From assembly GCA_023421115.1 (NCBI GenBank), contig JAEZUI010000266.1:1-35032 (forward strand): DNA of 35,032 nucleotides, written 5' to 3'. The notes beneath the pieces were generated by a model, which saw only the letters and a program-made list of their open reading frames with translations, was not told the origin of the DNA and made no database searches. The position numbers were made by a program, and so were the translations under genes. Of this stretch, positions 16,501 through 23,637 are shown in pieces. Source of the stretch: Bacillota bacterium (GTDB lineage: Bacteria; Bacillota; Clostridia; Acetivibrionales; Acetivibrionaceae). Each line of letters opens with the position of its first letter. The stretch's first letter is position 1.

Positions 16501-18741
16501 ATTGATGTTGTACTGGATTTAGGACACTTAGGTGAAGATATTGATTTTGAAGATTTATCGAAAAAAAATGAAAAGGATTTATTGGATAAAAATAGTATCT
16601 ATAGATTTCTTTTTTACAAGGAACTTTCTAAAAATATTGATAGTCCTGAATTGAGAATTATATGTACAGTTTCGATAGATGGATGCTTTGGCTTTGCCCA
16701 GGATGATGCTTTGAAAGCGGATCCTTTTTATGGAGCACTATGTGGTTTTTATAAAGGGCTTCGTAAGGAATTTGTGAAGTCAAAGGTAAAAGTTATAGAT
16801 TTAGGTAATCCGAAAGGTTCCAAGTTGACAAATGAAGTGTTTTCTATGATTAAAAAGGAATTTGAAGAGGAATTTGATAGCTACGAGATAGGATATAATT
16901 GCAACAAAAGAGTTACTTTAAAACTTGCTAACGTGAATCGTTCAAACATTATTCCTACTTTAAATTTTGACAGTAAGCATTTTGTTATTACCGGTGGTGG
17001 AAACGGAATAACAGCGGAAATTATCCGTGGAATTTCTAGGAGCACTAAAGCGAAGTTTTCAATTTTAGGAAGAACCCCTGTTCCTTCCGATATTGAGGAG
17101 CTTTCGAAGCTAGACATAAGTGTCCTTGAACAAAAAAAGACTGAAATATATGACCAACTAAAGGAAGAAGGCAAGAAGGCAACTCCTTCAGAGGTTCAAA
17201 AGGAGTTTTCAAAGCTCACGAAAGCCATTTCAGTGCATAACCTTTTAAAGGAGATCAGAGAAAACGGATGTGAAGCCTGCTACTATACCTGTGATGTATC
17301 GGATTTTGATGCCTTAAAGACAGCAATTAACAAAGCGGTATCAAACTATGGACCGGCAAATGTTGTAATTCATGGTGCCGGTGTTGAAAAGAGCAGATTA
17401 CTGGGGCAAAAGACAAAAGAAGAGTTTGATGAAGTATTCTCGGTTAAAGCTAGAGGTTTGTGCAATTTATATCGATTGATAGATAAAAATGAATTAAAGC
17501 TTATCATTGGGTTTTCATCCATATCCGGAAGGTTTGGAAATGAGGCACAGTTGGATTACTGCGCTGCAAACAATTTTATAAGTAGTTTTATGTCCATGGT
17601 TTCGTACAAGCATAAGGGAATAAGGGCTATAAGTATTTCATGGTCCGGTTGGAAGGACTATGGCATGGCATGGAGAAATGAGTTTGTTAAGGAAAACGCT
17701 GAGGGAATGGGGCTTCACTTAATTGAACCGGAAAGAGCAAATGTAGAATTTCTAAATATCCTATTTAGTGAGCTAAACATAAACGAAGTTATTATAAGTA
17801 AAGGACTTGGTACTGTTCTTCAGGCAGAAAAGTGGCATGGTATTAAAAACAATGTACCAATGGTTGATTGGGTGAGTGAGAGAGACGGTAAAATAAAAAA
17901 AGTATACAAGGTATTTTCCGTTAAAGCAGATCCCCTTATAAATCATCACAGGCTTGGTAAAACTCCAATAGTACCTTTGGTAGCATATCTGGAAATTGGA
18001 GCACAAACCCACAGCTTAATTTTCGGAAAGAATGAACAGTACTGCTATAGAGATGTAAAGATATATAACCCTTTGAAGCTCTTTAATGAAAAAGCTCAGG
18101 AGATAGTTTTGAAGCTGGACGAAACATCTACCGATCAGTCTATTGATGCAGTTGCGTACAATTACTTTAAACCAAAGATCGGAGCTGGAAAAATGGTCGA
18201 AATCGCTTCGATGAAAATATCGGGAGAGATTGGAGCGTATGAGTTTTTGATGGATACCCTTAATATTGAAACCGATAATATGATTGAGGATTTAGTGAGC
18301 GAATCACTAAAAAAACTTGGAAGAAATCACAATAACGCAATACAGTTAGGGCCTTTGTTTTTAGATGAGAAGTCAGCAAAATTAAATAAATATAAGTATA
18401 ATGATAAAGGTGCGATGATGATAGTATCATTATGCGAAGAACAAATAAGAAATAAAAAGTATGATCTGCCGAATTTGTTATTTAATCCCGCATTTGCCGA
18501 CACCTTGATGCAGACGTGTGGTGTTCATGCTTCAGAAGGAGAAGATAAAGTTTTTCTACCGGCCGAAATAGCTGAATTAGGGCTGATAAAGGTGCCCAAA
18601 GAGCCGGGATTGTTCAAGTCATATGCAAAGCTAACTAAGAGCAGTGATTCAGAAAAGGTATATAATGTTATATTGTGTGATGAAAAGGGTGAGGTATACT
18701 ATTATGCTAAAGATGTTACTGTAAGGCGTATAAGTCAATGA
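10519..18741 (+). CDS. Large iterative-type PKS/fatty acid synthase: KS-AT-KS-ACP-ACP-ACP-KR-DH
   Basis: 2740 residues. KS1 (about 8-470) has Cys219 in DGACASS, His353 in EAHGTGT and His394 in NVGHL. AT (about 596-890) has Ser691 in GHSLGE and HAFH at 793-796, the pattern of malonyl-specific domains. KS2 (about 993-1500) is longer before its active site and keeps Cys1247 in TACASN, His1395 and His1434 in TGHIMGA. Three carrier domains follow, with Thr1625, Thr1730 and Thr1841 in LG(V/I)DT(V/I)KQ where Ser is expected. KR (about 1925-2410) shows TGGGNGI, Ser2334, Tyr2347 and Asn2351. DH (about 2450-2735) has His2476/His2477 and Asp2661 in DTLMQ. No ER, TE or methyltransferase is visible. The tandem carriers and KR-DH end recall PUFA- and glycolipid-type synthases. 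Such an enzyme should build an unsaturated or hydroxylated chain by repeated use of one module. The start follows GGAGG; the stop overlaps the PPTase start. Confidence 0.9.
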   Translation: MNKYYYPAERVAVVAMGCYMPDAANINMLWNNILEKKISIKEVPDKFFNKSVFYKPEVFGKPNKNDKTYTKVGAIPDDLDFMALSRKYKIPPAVSAYMDINQKATVYCVDQVMEQLKTNLPKEKTAVILCTGAPGTKFENIVRRTFFSNVENHILNHSEVYGKLPQMDRVLKDVSDEILKETQTITEDSTTGYLQNITAGRISNIFDLWGPSYVVDGACASSLLTISESVLGLINHEYDAVITGGSEVTLTEVGLTTFSGINALSPNGSYPFDSRANGFVMGLGGGIVVLKRLSDALRDNDYIYSIISGYCMGSDGKGKYIAAPSEEGQIRAITGACNMAGYSADTIEMVEAHGTGTIVGDVVEVASLKKAFEKLGAKKENNCGLGSIKSNVGHLRNAAGIAGFIKASLAVENKILPATANIKQVNPKLQLEGSPFYILTENKEWVENPLHPRRANVSAFGFGGADCHVCVEEFRPEFLQKSYTFYNRNKVDVRNSSEEAVFFSGASLEEVCAAVREFIENKSEVSFEQAVYLNNLSACTDYQWRISICASSMDQLRDKLNSIEEYIGENKLEDSHLLGLKGIYIGNSTKTESSQIALMFPGQASQYPNMLKELYDNYSMVRSFYTKTDAMWKAKYDYSLMPLIFGEDEEQLKAELKNTKNTHPAMFVSNMAVYKLLEEAGIKADYMIGHSLGEITALYAGEAVSLKSAINIVGERGFSFDRIDVDRRGKMVSVKEKANKVAELIKDNGFKVSVANINSPEQTVVGGNDEETAKFVEFLGKDGYKYTELNVSHAFHTDVVSKAADEFLESIKEIKFSNPKYKIMACHLVDFYNNSKSRLDKMHDTLKEQILSTVKFTDSVQKLYEEGVRVFIEAGPSNVLTNLVKAILSDKDVKIVNIDSKSKSSVDTFKQAMAILFAHGVEVNYVPSNNILGLHKENISTVVYQVESKPVDTAISNKLTQNHELIKNSSVINIQDLPFTQQKTFGENTKESLVFSGVAVGLPGTFKKAFDDNNFDYITEGKNMIEMLTDDEARSIYDLNITRLIKTEKETIFKKIESINEVIHFAGKFGKMDMINDYLIDEKILDQMTQAICAGVAAGYEALKDAGIPLIREYKKTASGSMLPGRLVLPKEMQEDTGIIYANGLWPIESVIAEVSKYTAAKFGSSTRREVLDFFESIISKVSDPDTKKLLGDWFAMYYSRLSSNPGEADVYEFNHNFMNILSSQANNRLAQFIGATGPNMYINTACASNATSVTVAEDMIRAGHARRMIVIGADISTTKNLLPWFGAGFSSIGALTECENLFEAAVPFDNRRSGMILGSGATGIVIERESDVLRRGMNGICRLLGTHVFNAAGHQSKIDTNKHCIELDRFIAKMENEHCLNRSSIASKLVYCSHETYSHKPGCSYMERTSLESAFGEKFKEIKVINTKGMTGHIMGASIEEAVSAKALQYQKIPPVVNIKQIDPELEGLNLSKGGDYEFDYVLRAVAAFGGQGNYHLMQRIAKGNERIVDNRVYREWIDQISSKDAELKNYGRILVAEEKSSNRYSMDDGYMEAAPVTDIAREKAVEQSVRAVDSAKEKTDAPATINTQQIIDEVLSIYSNVTQYPKDMLDLSMELEADLGVDTVKQATIFSMISEKFNLSLIEGQALSNYNTIGQMVEFVMKNTNATTTDIKSQEEKQSLSSVEDENYKSSNISCEAEVLKLISEITLYPVELLDKDMEMEADLGIDTVKQATIFSMLSEKYGMDEKETGSISQYRTIGELIDLVNSNNKKIDSVASQLEAISIENQVNKADIKEGKMPVTHSLSIRDDVMKIIAEITQYPADMLEEDMEMEADLGVDTIKQGTILSELSKKFCISEDTNLSLSQFKTIKSLIEALKNIYVDGTDAKSVNIVSENETEGKFKDINSQEVENMVDRELSLQYPIVVEEKIGKKCFDLKGKNILVIGDVPETVKEAAKHLGRISSNIGEFVFGEKESHEALESKISNIIDALNSIDVVLDLGHLGEDIDFEDLSKKNEKDLLDKNSIYRFLFYKELSKNIDSPELRIICTVSIDGCFGFAQDDALKADPFYGALCGFYKGLRKEFVKSKVKVIDLGNPKGSKLTNEVFSMIKKEFEEEFDSYEIGYNCNKRVTLKLANVNRSNIIPTLNFDSKHFVITGGGNGITAEIIRGISRSTKAKFSILGRTPVPSDIEELSKLDISVLEQKKTEIYDQLKEEGKKATPSEVQKEFSKLTKAISVHNLLKEIRENGCEACYYTCDVSDFDALKTAINKAVSNYGPANVVIHGAGVEKSRLLGQKTKEEFDEVFSVKARGLCNLYRLIDKNELKLIIGFSSISGRFGNEAQLDYCAANNFISSFMSMVSYKHKGIRAISISWSGWKDYGMAWRNEFVKENAEGMGLHLIEPERANVEFLNILFSELNINEVIISKGLGTVLQAEKWHGIKNNVPMVDWVSERDGKIKKVYKVFSVKADPLINHHRLGKTPIVPLVAYLEIGAQTHSLIFGKNEQYCYRDVKIYNPLKLFNEKAQEIVLKLDETSTDQSIDAVAYNYFKPKIGAGKMVEIASMKISGEIGAYEFLMDTLNIETDNMIEDLVSESLKKLGRNHNNAIQLGPLFLDEKSAKLNKYKYNDKGAMMIVSLCEEQIRNKKYDLPNLLFNPAFADTLMQTCGVHASEGEDKVFLPAEIAELGLIKVPKEPGLFKSYAKLTKSSDSEKVYNVILCDEKGEVYYYAKDVTVRRISQ

Positions 18742-19406
18742 GTACAGAGTATATAATTAATAGTTTCCTTGAGACTTATAGCAGGATTCACGAATTTGAA
18801 TATCAAGTAATGGATATGAGAAGGGTGGGAGAGAAGGATATAAACCTTCTCTCTATCCTTTCGGAAAAGGAAATACAGCATTTGGATTCTCTAAAAATCG
18901 AAAAGAATAGAATTCAGTGGATAGCTGGAAGGTATGCTGCTAAATCTGCGCTGTTTAAATACAAAGTAGAGAGGGCAGCACTAATGGATCTTTCGTGTAT
19001 TGATATATTGAAGGGAGAGGATTCTTCTCCTTGTATTCTTCAATATAAAGATATGTGTGTTTCTATAACACACTCATTTCCATATTGCATAGCAATAGTG
19101 TCAAATAAAAAAATTGGGATAGATTTAGAGGAAATCAGTGAACCGAAAGAGTCATTGATAAGATATTTTTACTCAAACGAAGAGAAAACGATTTTAGAGA
19201 ATTTAAAGAAAACCGGTGAGTATTGTCAAAGGGCAATGATGTTTTGGACAAGGAAAGAGGCGGTTTCAAAATTGCTCAAACTTGGAATGAAGATGAATTT
19301 TAAAAAATTAGATACATCAACGGATACAATTGTTATAGACAATTACTGTATTTGCATAAAGTCTTTTATATGTGGTGAATTTGCTTTATCAATTGCTTGC
19401 GAATGA
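18738..19406 (+). CDS. Sfp-type 4'-phosphopantetheinyl transferase
   Basis: A 222-residue member of the Sfp/AcpT group. The metal- and CoA-binding motifs are visible: ITHSFPY, KKIGIDLEEI with Asp129 and Glu131, and the signature WTRKEAVSKL with Lys173 and Glu174. It transfers the phosphopantetheine arm of CoA to carrier proteins, converting them to active form. ATG 18738 overlaps the synthase stop codon in an ATGA arrangement, so translation of the two is probably coupled. This makes the synthase carriers and the free ACP its likely targets. Whether it can modify Thr is an open question raised by the synthase sequence. Confidence 0.92.
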   Translation: MSTEYIINSFLETYSRIHEFEYQVMDMRRVGEKDINLLSILSEKEIQHLDSLKIEKNRIQWIAGRYAAKSALFKYKVERAALMDLSCIDILKGEDSSPCILQYKDMCVSITHSFPYCIAIVSNKKIGIDLEEISEPKESLIRYFYSNEEKTILENLKKTGEYCQRAMMFWTRKEAVSKLLKLGMKMNFKKLDTSTDTIVIDNYCICIKSFICGEFALSIACE

Positions 19407-19555
19407 ACCTTCAATACCCCTCAACAAAATCTATTGTTGCAAAATATAGGTATATTGTTATAAAATAAATGTGATCAATTTCCTTATACAACTAGCCGTG
19501 GGGCTTGTAGTATGGTAGGTATTGAAATATAGATAGTATGGAAGGATGGTAGTAC

Positions 19556-21175
19556 ATGGGGACTTTAATGCCTCTTTTATTGACGTTGTTACCTATAGCG
19601 GTAATACTTTGTATGCTTATAATCTGGAAAAAACCTGCAGATATAAGCGGAATTGTGGGATGGGTTCTTATTTCGGTTATTGCGGTGATTTTTTTTAAAA
19701 CCTCACCGGAGGTTATTGCACGCTCAACAGCCGCAGGTTTTATAAAATCTTTTCCAGTTTCACTGATAGTTGCAACTTCACTTCTTCAGATGGCCTTCAT
19801 GGAAAAAACAGGTGCTTTAAAGAGAGTTATTATTTTTATGAAAACAATAGCTAGTGAGGATAAAGCGGTTCAGATAATGATGCTAAGTATTGGATTCGGT
19901 ACGTTGATGGTTGCCGTAGGTGCAACACCGGTATCTATTCTTCCTCCGATTCTTATTGCAATGGGTTATTCTACTTATGTTTCAATAGCACTTCCGGCGA
20001 TTGGGTATGACTCCTTGTGTACATATGCTCTACTAGGTGCTCCTGTGGTAGTTTTTTATGATATAGCAAATGGATTTATTTCAAAGAATAATTTAGGTCC
20101 GGAATTGTCTTTAGCACAGATAGGAAGTATATTCTTTATGTTCTTGCCTGTTGTGTCCACATTGATAGGTTTTTGTATGTTGTGGATAGTAGGCAAGTGG
20201 GAGGGCATAAAGCAAGGCTGGCTTCCATGTATTATAACTGGATTTGTAATAGGGGTTGTTTCGTTCTTTACAAATAAATTTGAGAACCTCGTTACTTTAA
20301 CAGGTGTTTTAGCCGGTATAGCTGTAATTATAGCAATGGCGGTCTATCTAAAGGCAAAAGGGAAAAAAGTTATTGATAGAAGTAAGCTCACTAAAGATGA
20401 GATAGAATATGAAAAGAAATATCCTCTTTGGAAGGCCTTTATGCCTTGGATTATTCTTATTGTTGTGATTTTAGCTTTGAACATTCCAAAGAGTATTTTT
20501 GATTTTCTATATAAAGATATGACTATGCCTATAGCAGGTTTGTCCGCTGATTTCAACGAAGTAATTAAGACAAGAGTTTTATGGAATGCTTATACCTGGA
20601 TTTTTGTAAGTGTTATATTGTCTATGTTTTTTATAAGGCCTAAAGCGTCCCAAATTAAAGAAACCTTACAGGTTTGGAAAAAAAGAGCACCAAGACCGGT
20701 TTTTTCAGCTGCAATTTTCTTTGCTATTGGTGAAATAATGAATATGTCAGGGTTTAGTATTTCAAAGCAGACATATGCCGTTAAAAGTATGGTACAAGTA
20801 TTGGCAAGTGCTTCGTCGAGTGTATTTCAAGGAGCTTATGGTTTTGTTGTAGGTTTTATAGGTCTTTTTGGAGGCTTCTTGACAGGAAGTGAAGCTTCTA
20901 CAATTGCAATGTTTGCTAAATATACAATGACAACAGCAAAAGATCTAAACTTAGGAATTTCCGGAATTGTAATTGTTACAGCAGCGTTGGCGTTTGGAGG
21001 GGGACTAGCAAGTGTTGTATCGCCATCAAAACTTCAAAATGCGGCAGCATCAATAGATAAATTAGGTGAGGAAAACAAGGTCATAAGAGTTGCTTTTGTT
21101 TTTTCTCTTATTCTTACATTTGTGACCTCTATATTTGCATTAATACTTCTTAATGTTGTTAAATCAATAGGATAA
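19556..21175 (+). CDS. LctP/LldP-family (L-lactate permease-like) membrane transporter
   Basis: A 539-residue polytopic membrane protein with a dozen or more hydrophobic segments. The motif GATPVSILPPILIAMGYS, the TGAL and GGFLTGSEAS segments and the overall length fit the lactate permease family (PF02652), which moves lactate or glycolate with protons. Substrate cannot be assigned from sequence. It starts 149 bases after the PPTase, in a spacer with short hairpins but no clear terminator, so co-transcription with the cluster is possible but not shown. The start is ATG 19556 behind AAGGATGG. I see no sign of truncation. Confidence 0.8.
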   Translation: MGTLMPLLLTLLPIAVILCMLIIWKKPADISGIVGWVLISVIAVIFFKTSPEVIARSTAAGFIKSFPVSLIVATSLLQMAFMEKTGALKRVIIFMKTIASEDKAVQIMMLSIGFGTLMVAVGATPVSILPPILIAMGYSTYVSIALPAIGYDSLCTYALLGAPVVVFYDIANGFISKNNLGPELSLAQIGSIFFMFLPVVSTLIGFCMLWIVGKWEGIKQGWLPCIITGFVIGVVSFFTNKFENLVTLTGVLAGIAVIIAMAVYLKAKGKKVIDRSKLTKDEIEYEKKYPLWKAFMPWIILIVVILALNIPKSIFDFLYKDMTMPIAGLSADFNEVIKTRVLWNAYTWIFVSVILSMFFIRPKASQIKETLQVWKKRAPRPVFSAAIFFAIGEIMNMSGFSISKQTYAVKSMVQVLASASSSVFQGAYGFVVGFIGLFGGFLTGSEASTIAMFAKYTMTTAKDLNLGISGIVIVTAALAFGGGLASVVSPSKLQNAAASIDKLGEENKVIRVAFVFSLILTFVTSIFALILLNVVKSIG

Positions 21176-21254
21176 TTCCAATTGAAATAATTTTGTAAAG
21201 AAATCGAAACATTTCTGCAATTGTTTTCCAGTAAGAATATTGATATTATAGTAT

Positions 21255-21353
21255 TATAATAAATAACCGATACGACATTTTGGTCACAAAGCCTGTTAAA
21301 TCAATTTTTTTTAGAAATGGCAATTACAAAGTTTTTTTGGAATTTCATAATAA
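21255..21353 (+). repeat. Dispersed intergenic repeat, copy C
   Basis: The segment aaataaccgatacgac resembles aaataacctatacaat of copy B, tcacaaagcc resembles tcataaagcc, and tttagaaatggcaatta with a right end tttttttggaatttcataa matches the right half of copies B and D. It is diverged but colinear. Confidence 0.5.
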
Positions 21354-21373
21354 GTTTATATCAATATGTTTAT

Positions 21374-21417
21374 AAAAAAACAGGAGATGTTGTCCCCCCA
21401 CTTACTCCTGTTTTTTG
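21374..21417 (+). terminator. Rho-independent terminator downstream of the permease
   Basis: AAAAAACAGGAG pairs with CTCCTGTTTTTT around an 18-base loop and ends in a T run. The A run on the other side would let it act in both directions. Confidence 0.85.
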
Positions 21418-21594
21418 TTGTTCAAAAAGATATTTTGTACATAAGAAATGCATAATCTTGATTTTTATCTTGCAAAAATGTAATATTATATAAGGTGATA
21501 ATTTATAATTTTATTGTAATAAGGTTATTGTCGAAATTTTAAACAATGTCAAATGCTATAGAAAAGCTTTATTACAATTTTTGCGGAGGTTTAA

Positions 21595-21762
21595 ATGGAT
21601 ATTGATGATAAACTTGATTTGAAGGCAAAAGTTGAAGTTGAGAGCAATTTAGAACTATATAAGGTGGTTGATTTTCTTAATAAAAATCTAAAGGATAAAA
21701 ATTTAATTTTTGGTCTAAGCAAAAAGGAAAAAAAAATGACGATATCAATTTATGAAACTTAA
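21595..21762 (+). CDS. Small YpmA-like (DUF4264-type) protein
   Basis: A 55-residue ORF with a good ribosome-binding site, GCGGAGG, seven bases before ATG 21595. The sequence begins MDIDDKLDLKAKVEV, contains LYKVVDFLNK and FGLSKK, and ends MTISIYET. This agrees in length and pattern (LYKVVD, FGLS, IxIYET) with the YpmA/DUF4264 small proteins of Firmicutes as I remember them. Function is unknown. It is a single-gene unit between two hairpins, without partners. Confidence 0.7.
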   Translation: MDIDDKLDLKAKVEVESNLELYKVVDFLNKNLKDKNLIFGLSKKEKKMTISIYET

Positions 21763-21785
21763 TTGAGTACATTTAGGCAAACTAT

Positions 21786-21830
21786 AGATGAAAAACTCTA
21801 AAACTAAATTTTAAAGGAAGTTTTTCATCT
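21786..21830 (+). terminator. Hairpin terminator after the YpmA-like gene
   Basis: AGATGAAAAACT and AGTTTTTCATCT form a perfect 12-pair inverted repeat with a 21-base loop. There is no T run beyond the stem, so it may be a transcript-end stabiliser rather than a classic terminator. Confidence 0.55.
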
Positions 21831-21835
21831 AAATT

Positions 21836-21883
21836 AGATAACGTTTAAGTGCTATATAAATTTAACTTTAGTGTACGTTATCT
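21836..21883. repeat. Inverted repeat upstream of the RpiR-type regulator
   Basis: AGATAACGT (21836-21844) and ACGTTATCT (21875-21883) are perfect 9-base inverted copies 30 bases apart, just upstream of the regulator promoter. They could be a split operator or a weak hairpin. Confidence 0.45.
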
Positions 21884-21915
21884 ATATATCGGAAAATAAG
21901 GAAGAATTATTGTGT

Positions 21916-21943
21916 TTGACAAATCATAGTACATGTATATATT
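21916..21943 (+). promoter_or_regulatory. Promoter of the RpiR-type regulator gene
   Basis: TTGACA (21916-21921), a 16-base spacer and TATATT (21938-21943). Transcription would begin near 21950, downstream of the in-frame ATG at 21933, which supports ATG 21993 as the true start. Confidence 0.55.
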
Positions 21944-21992
21944 AAACGTTTGTTTTTTCATATATTCATGTATAACAAAAGAGGAGAAAATA

Positions 21993-22901
21993 ATGGAGAC
22001 AAAAAGTAATGACTTAATGAAAAAAATACAGTCAAGTATTCCTGACTTTAGTAAAGGCCAGAAACTAATTGCAAACTTTATTATTAATCATTATGATAAA
22101 GCTGCATTTATGACAGCTGCCAAATTAGGAGAAGAAGTAGGTGTAAGTGAATCTACTGTTGTAAGGTTTGCAAACGAAGTAGGTTTTGACGGATATCCAA
22201 AGCTCCAGAAGGTTTTAAAAGAACTTATTAAAAGTAAACTGACTTCTATTCAGAGAATAGAGGTATCCTCTAACCGGATTAGTGAAGACAATATAATAAA
22301 AAGTGTTCTCCAATCGGATATGGAAAAAATAAAATTAACTCTTGAAGATATAGACACAAATACGTTCAACAATGCTGTAGAAAGCATATTAAATGCCCAA
22401 AAAATATATATTTTAGGAGTGAGAAGTTCTGCGCCCCTTGCTAGTTTTTTGGGTTTTTACTTTAACTTGATATTCGATAATGTAAGATTAGTGCACACAA
22501 CTAGCGTTAGTGAGATGTTTGAACAGATAATTTATGCTTCCGAAAAAGATGTGGTAATTGGAATAAGTTTTCCAAGATACTCTAAGAGAACCATTAATGC
22601 TTTGAAATTTGGAAAAAGCCGTGGTGCTACTGTTATATCCATTACTGATAGTATAGAATCACCCCTTGCACAGTGTTCTGATCATTCGCTTATTGCTAGA
22701 AGCGATATGGCATCTTTTGTCGATTCCCTCGTTGCTCCCCTTAGTGTCATAAATGCCTTGATAGTTGCAATAGGTATTAGAAGAAAGCAGCATGTGTATG
22801 ATACTTTTGAAAACTTAGAAAAGATTTGGGAAGAGTATCAGGTTTATGAGAAGCATGATGAAGATAATGAAGCCTTAATCAGAAAGGAAACCGACATATA
22901 A
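21993..22901 (+). CDS. MurR/RpiR-family transcriptional regulator (HTH + SIS)
   Basis: 302 residues. The N-terminal half has the HTH_6 helix-turn-helix of this family (KLGEEVGVSESTVVRFANEVGFDGYPKLQ). The C-terminal half is a SIS sugar-phosphate-binding domain (KIYILGVRSSAPLA, DVVIGISFPRYSKRT, GATVISITD). Members sense phosphosugars and control sugar or amino-sugar catabolism genes; the ligand here is unknown. ATG 21993 follows AGAGGAG by seven bases, and an in-frame ATG at 21933 precedes the predicted transcript start. The stop codon overlaps the ATG of the histidine phosphatase by one base, so both are probably translated together. Confidence 0.9.
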   Translation: METKSNDLMKKIQSSIPDFSKGQKLIANFIINHYDKAAFMTAAKLGEEVGVSESTVVRFANEVGFDGYPKLQKVLKELIKSKLTSIQRIEVSSNRISEDNIIKSVLQSDMEKIKLTLEDIDTNTFNNAVESILNAQKIYILGVRSSAPLASFLGFYFNLIFDNVRLVHTTSVSEMFEQIIYASEKDVVIGISFPRYSKRTINALKFGKSRGATVISITDSIESPLAQCSDHSLIARSDMASFVDSLVAPLSVINALIVAIGIRRKQHVYDTFENLEKIWEEYQVYEKHDEDNEALIRKETDI

Positions 22902-23530
22902 TGTCAAATGTTTACTTAGTTCGTCATGGTGAAACAGATTGGAACAAAGAGGATAGATGCCAAGGATGTATTGATATCGATCTTAACAGTGTAGGGGTTC
23001 AGCAGGCAAGAGTTGTAGCTGAAAGACTTTACAAAGATGAAATTCACTCTATTTACTGCAGTAATCTTAAAAGAGCTTACAGGACTGCTGAAATAATTGC
23101 AAAAAAGTGTGACTTTAGTATAACAAAAAGTGAGGCTCTCAATGAGATACATTTTGGAGATTGGGAAGGGCTTACTTTTGAAGAAATGAGAAAAAGGCCC
23201 GATTATGATTACAGTGCTTGGAGACTTTCACCACATACTGCCTCTTTCCCCGGCGAGGGCAGTTTGATTAATGTGCAAAAGCGTGTAATGAAGTATGTGG
23301 ATGAAATAATTATAAAAGACTTAGGTAAAAATATTCTTATAGTATCTCACGGCGGGGTAATAAAGCTTATAGTTTTAGGACTTCTAGGAATTGATCTTGA
23401 AGCTTACAATAAATTTTATATTGCAAATACATCGGTTAGTATTGTAAAGATAGAAAAAGATAGAAGATATTTGAGGACACTGAATGATACCTGCCACGTT
23501 AGTGGTGTCCTAGATAGAAGGCATTTTTAG
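22901..23530 (+). CDS. Histidine phosphatase family protein (phosphoglycerate mutase-like)
   Basis: 209 residues with the phosphohistidine motif VRHGETDWN near the start, the SNLKRAYRTAEI helix, an acid in LNEIHFGDWEG and the second His in VSHGGVIK. This is the layout of the broad-specificity GpmB/CobC branch, so a phosphatase acting on small phosphorylated metabolites is more likely than a glycolytic mutase. The one-base overlap with the RpiR-type regulator suggests that the substrate may be linked to the regulator ligand, which is an inference. No cobalamin genes are nearby to support alpha-ribazole phosphatase. Confidence 0.88.
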   Translation: MSNVYLVRHGETDWNKEDRCQGCIDIDLNSVGVQQARVVAERLYKDEIHSIYCSNLKRAYRTAEIIAKKCDFSITKSEALNEIHFGDWEGLTFEEMRKRPDYDYSAWRLSPHTASFPGEGSLINVQKRVMKYVDEIIIKDLGKNILIVSHGGVIKLIVLGLLGIDLEAYNKFYIANTSVSIVKIEKDRRYLRTLNDTCHVSGVLDRRHF

Positions 23531-23637
23531 TGTACAGGGCACAACATAAGAGTAATTTGTAAATCGATTGAAGCGATAATAAGACGGAAGTGCTACAAAG
23601 CATTGACCTAAACAAAAAATGAATAAGAGGTAAAACA

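Larger units (their letters stand above)
21176..21594. other. Intergenic stretch between permease and small protein gene
   Basis: It holds a dispersed repeat copy (about 21255-21353), a strong terminator (21374-21417), and a possible promoter TTGATT-17-TAATAT (21458-21486) for the small gene at 21595. I see no further ORF. Confidence 0.6.

Noticed and set aside
19407..19555. Terminator between PPTase and permease
   Set aside because: Short hairpins such as TACAACTAGCC/GGCTTGTA and CAACA/TGTTG are present, but none is followed by a T run, so I cannot decide whether the permease belongs to the cluster transcript.
21933..21992. Upstream in-frame extension of the RpiR-type regulator
   Set aside because: It overlaps the predicted -10 box and start of transcription, lacks a ribosome-binding site and does not resemble the family's N-terminus.
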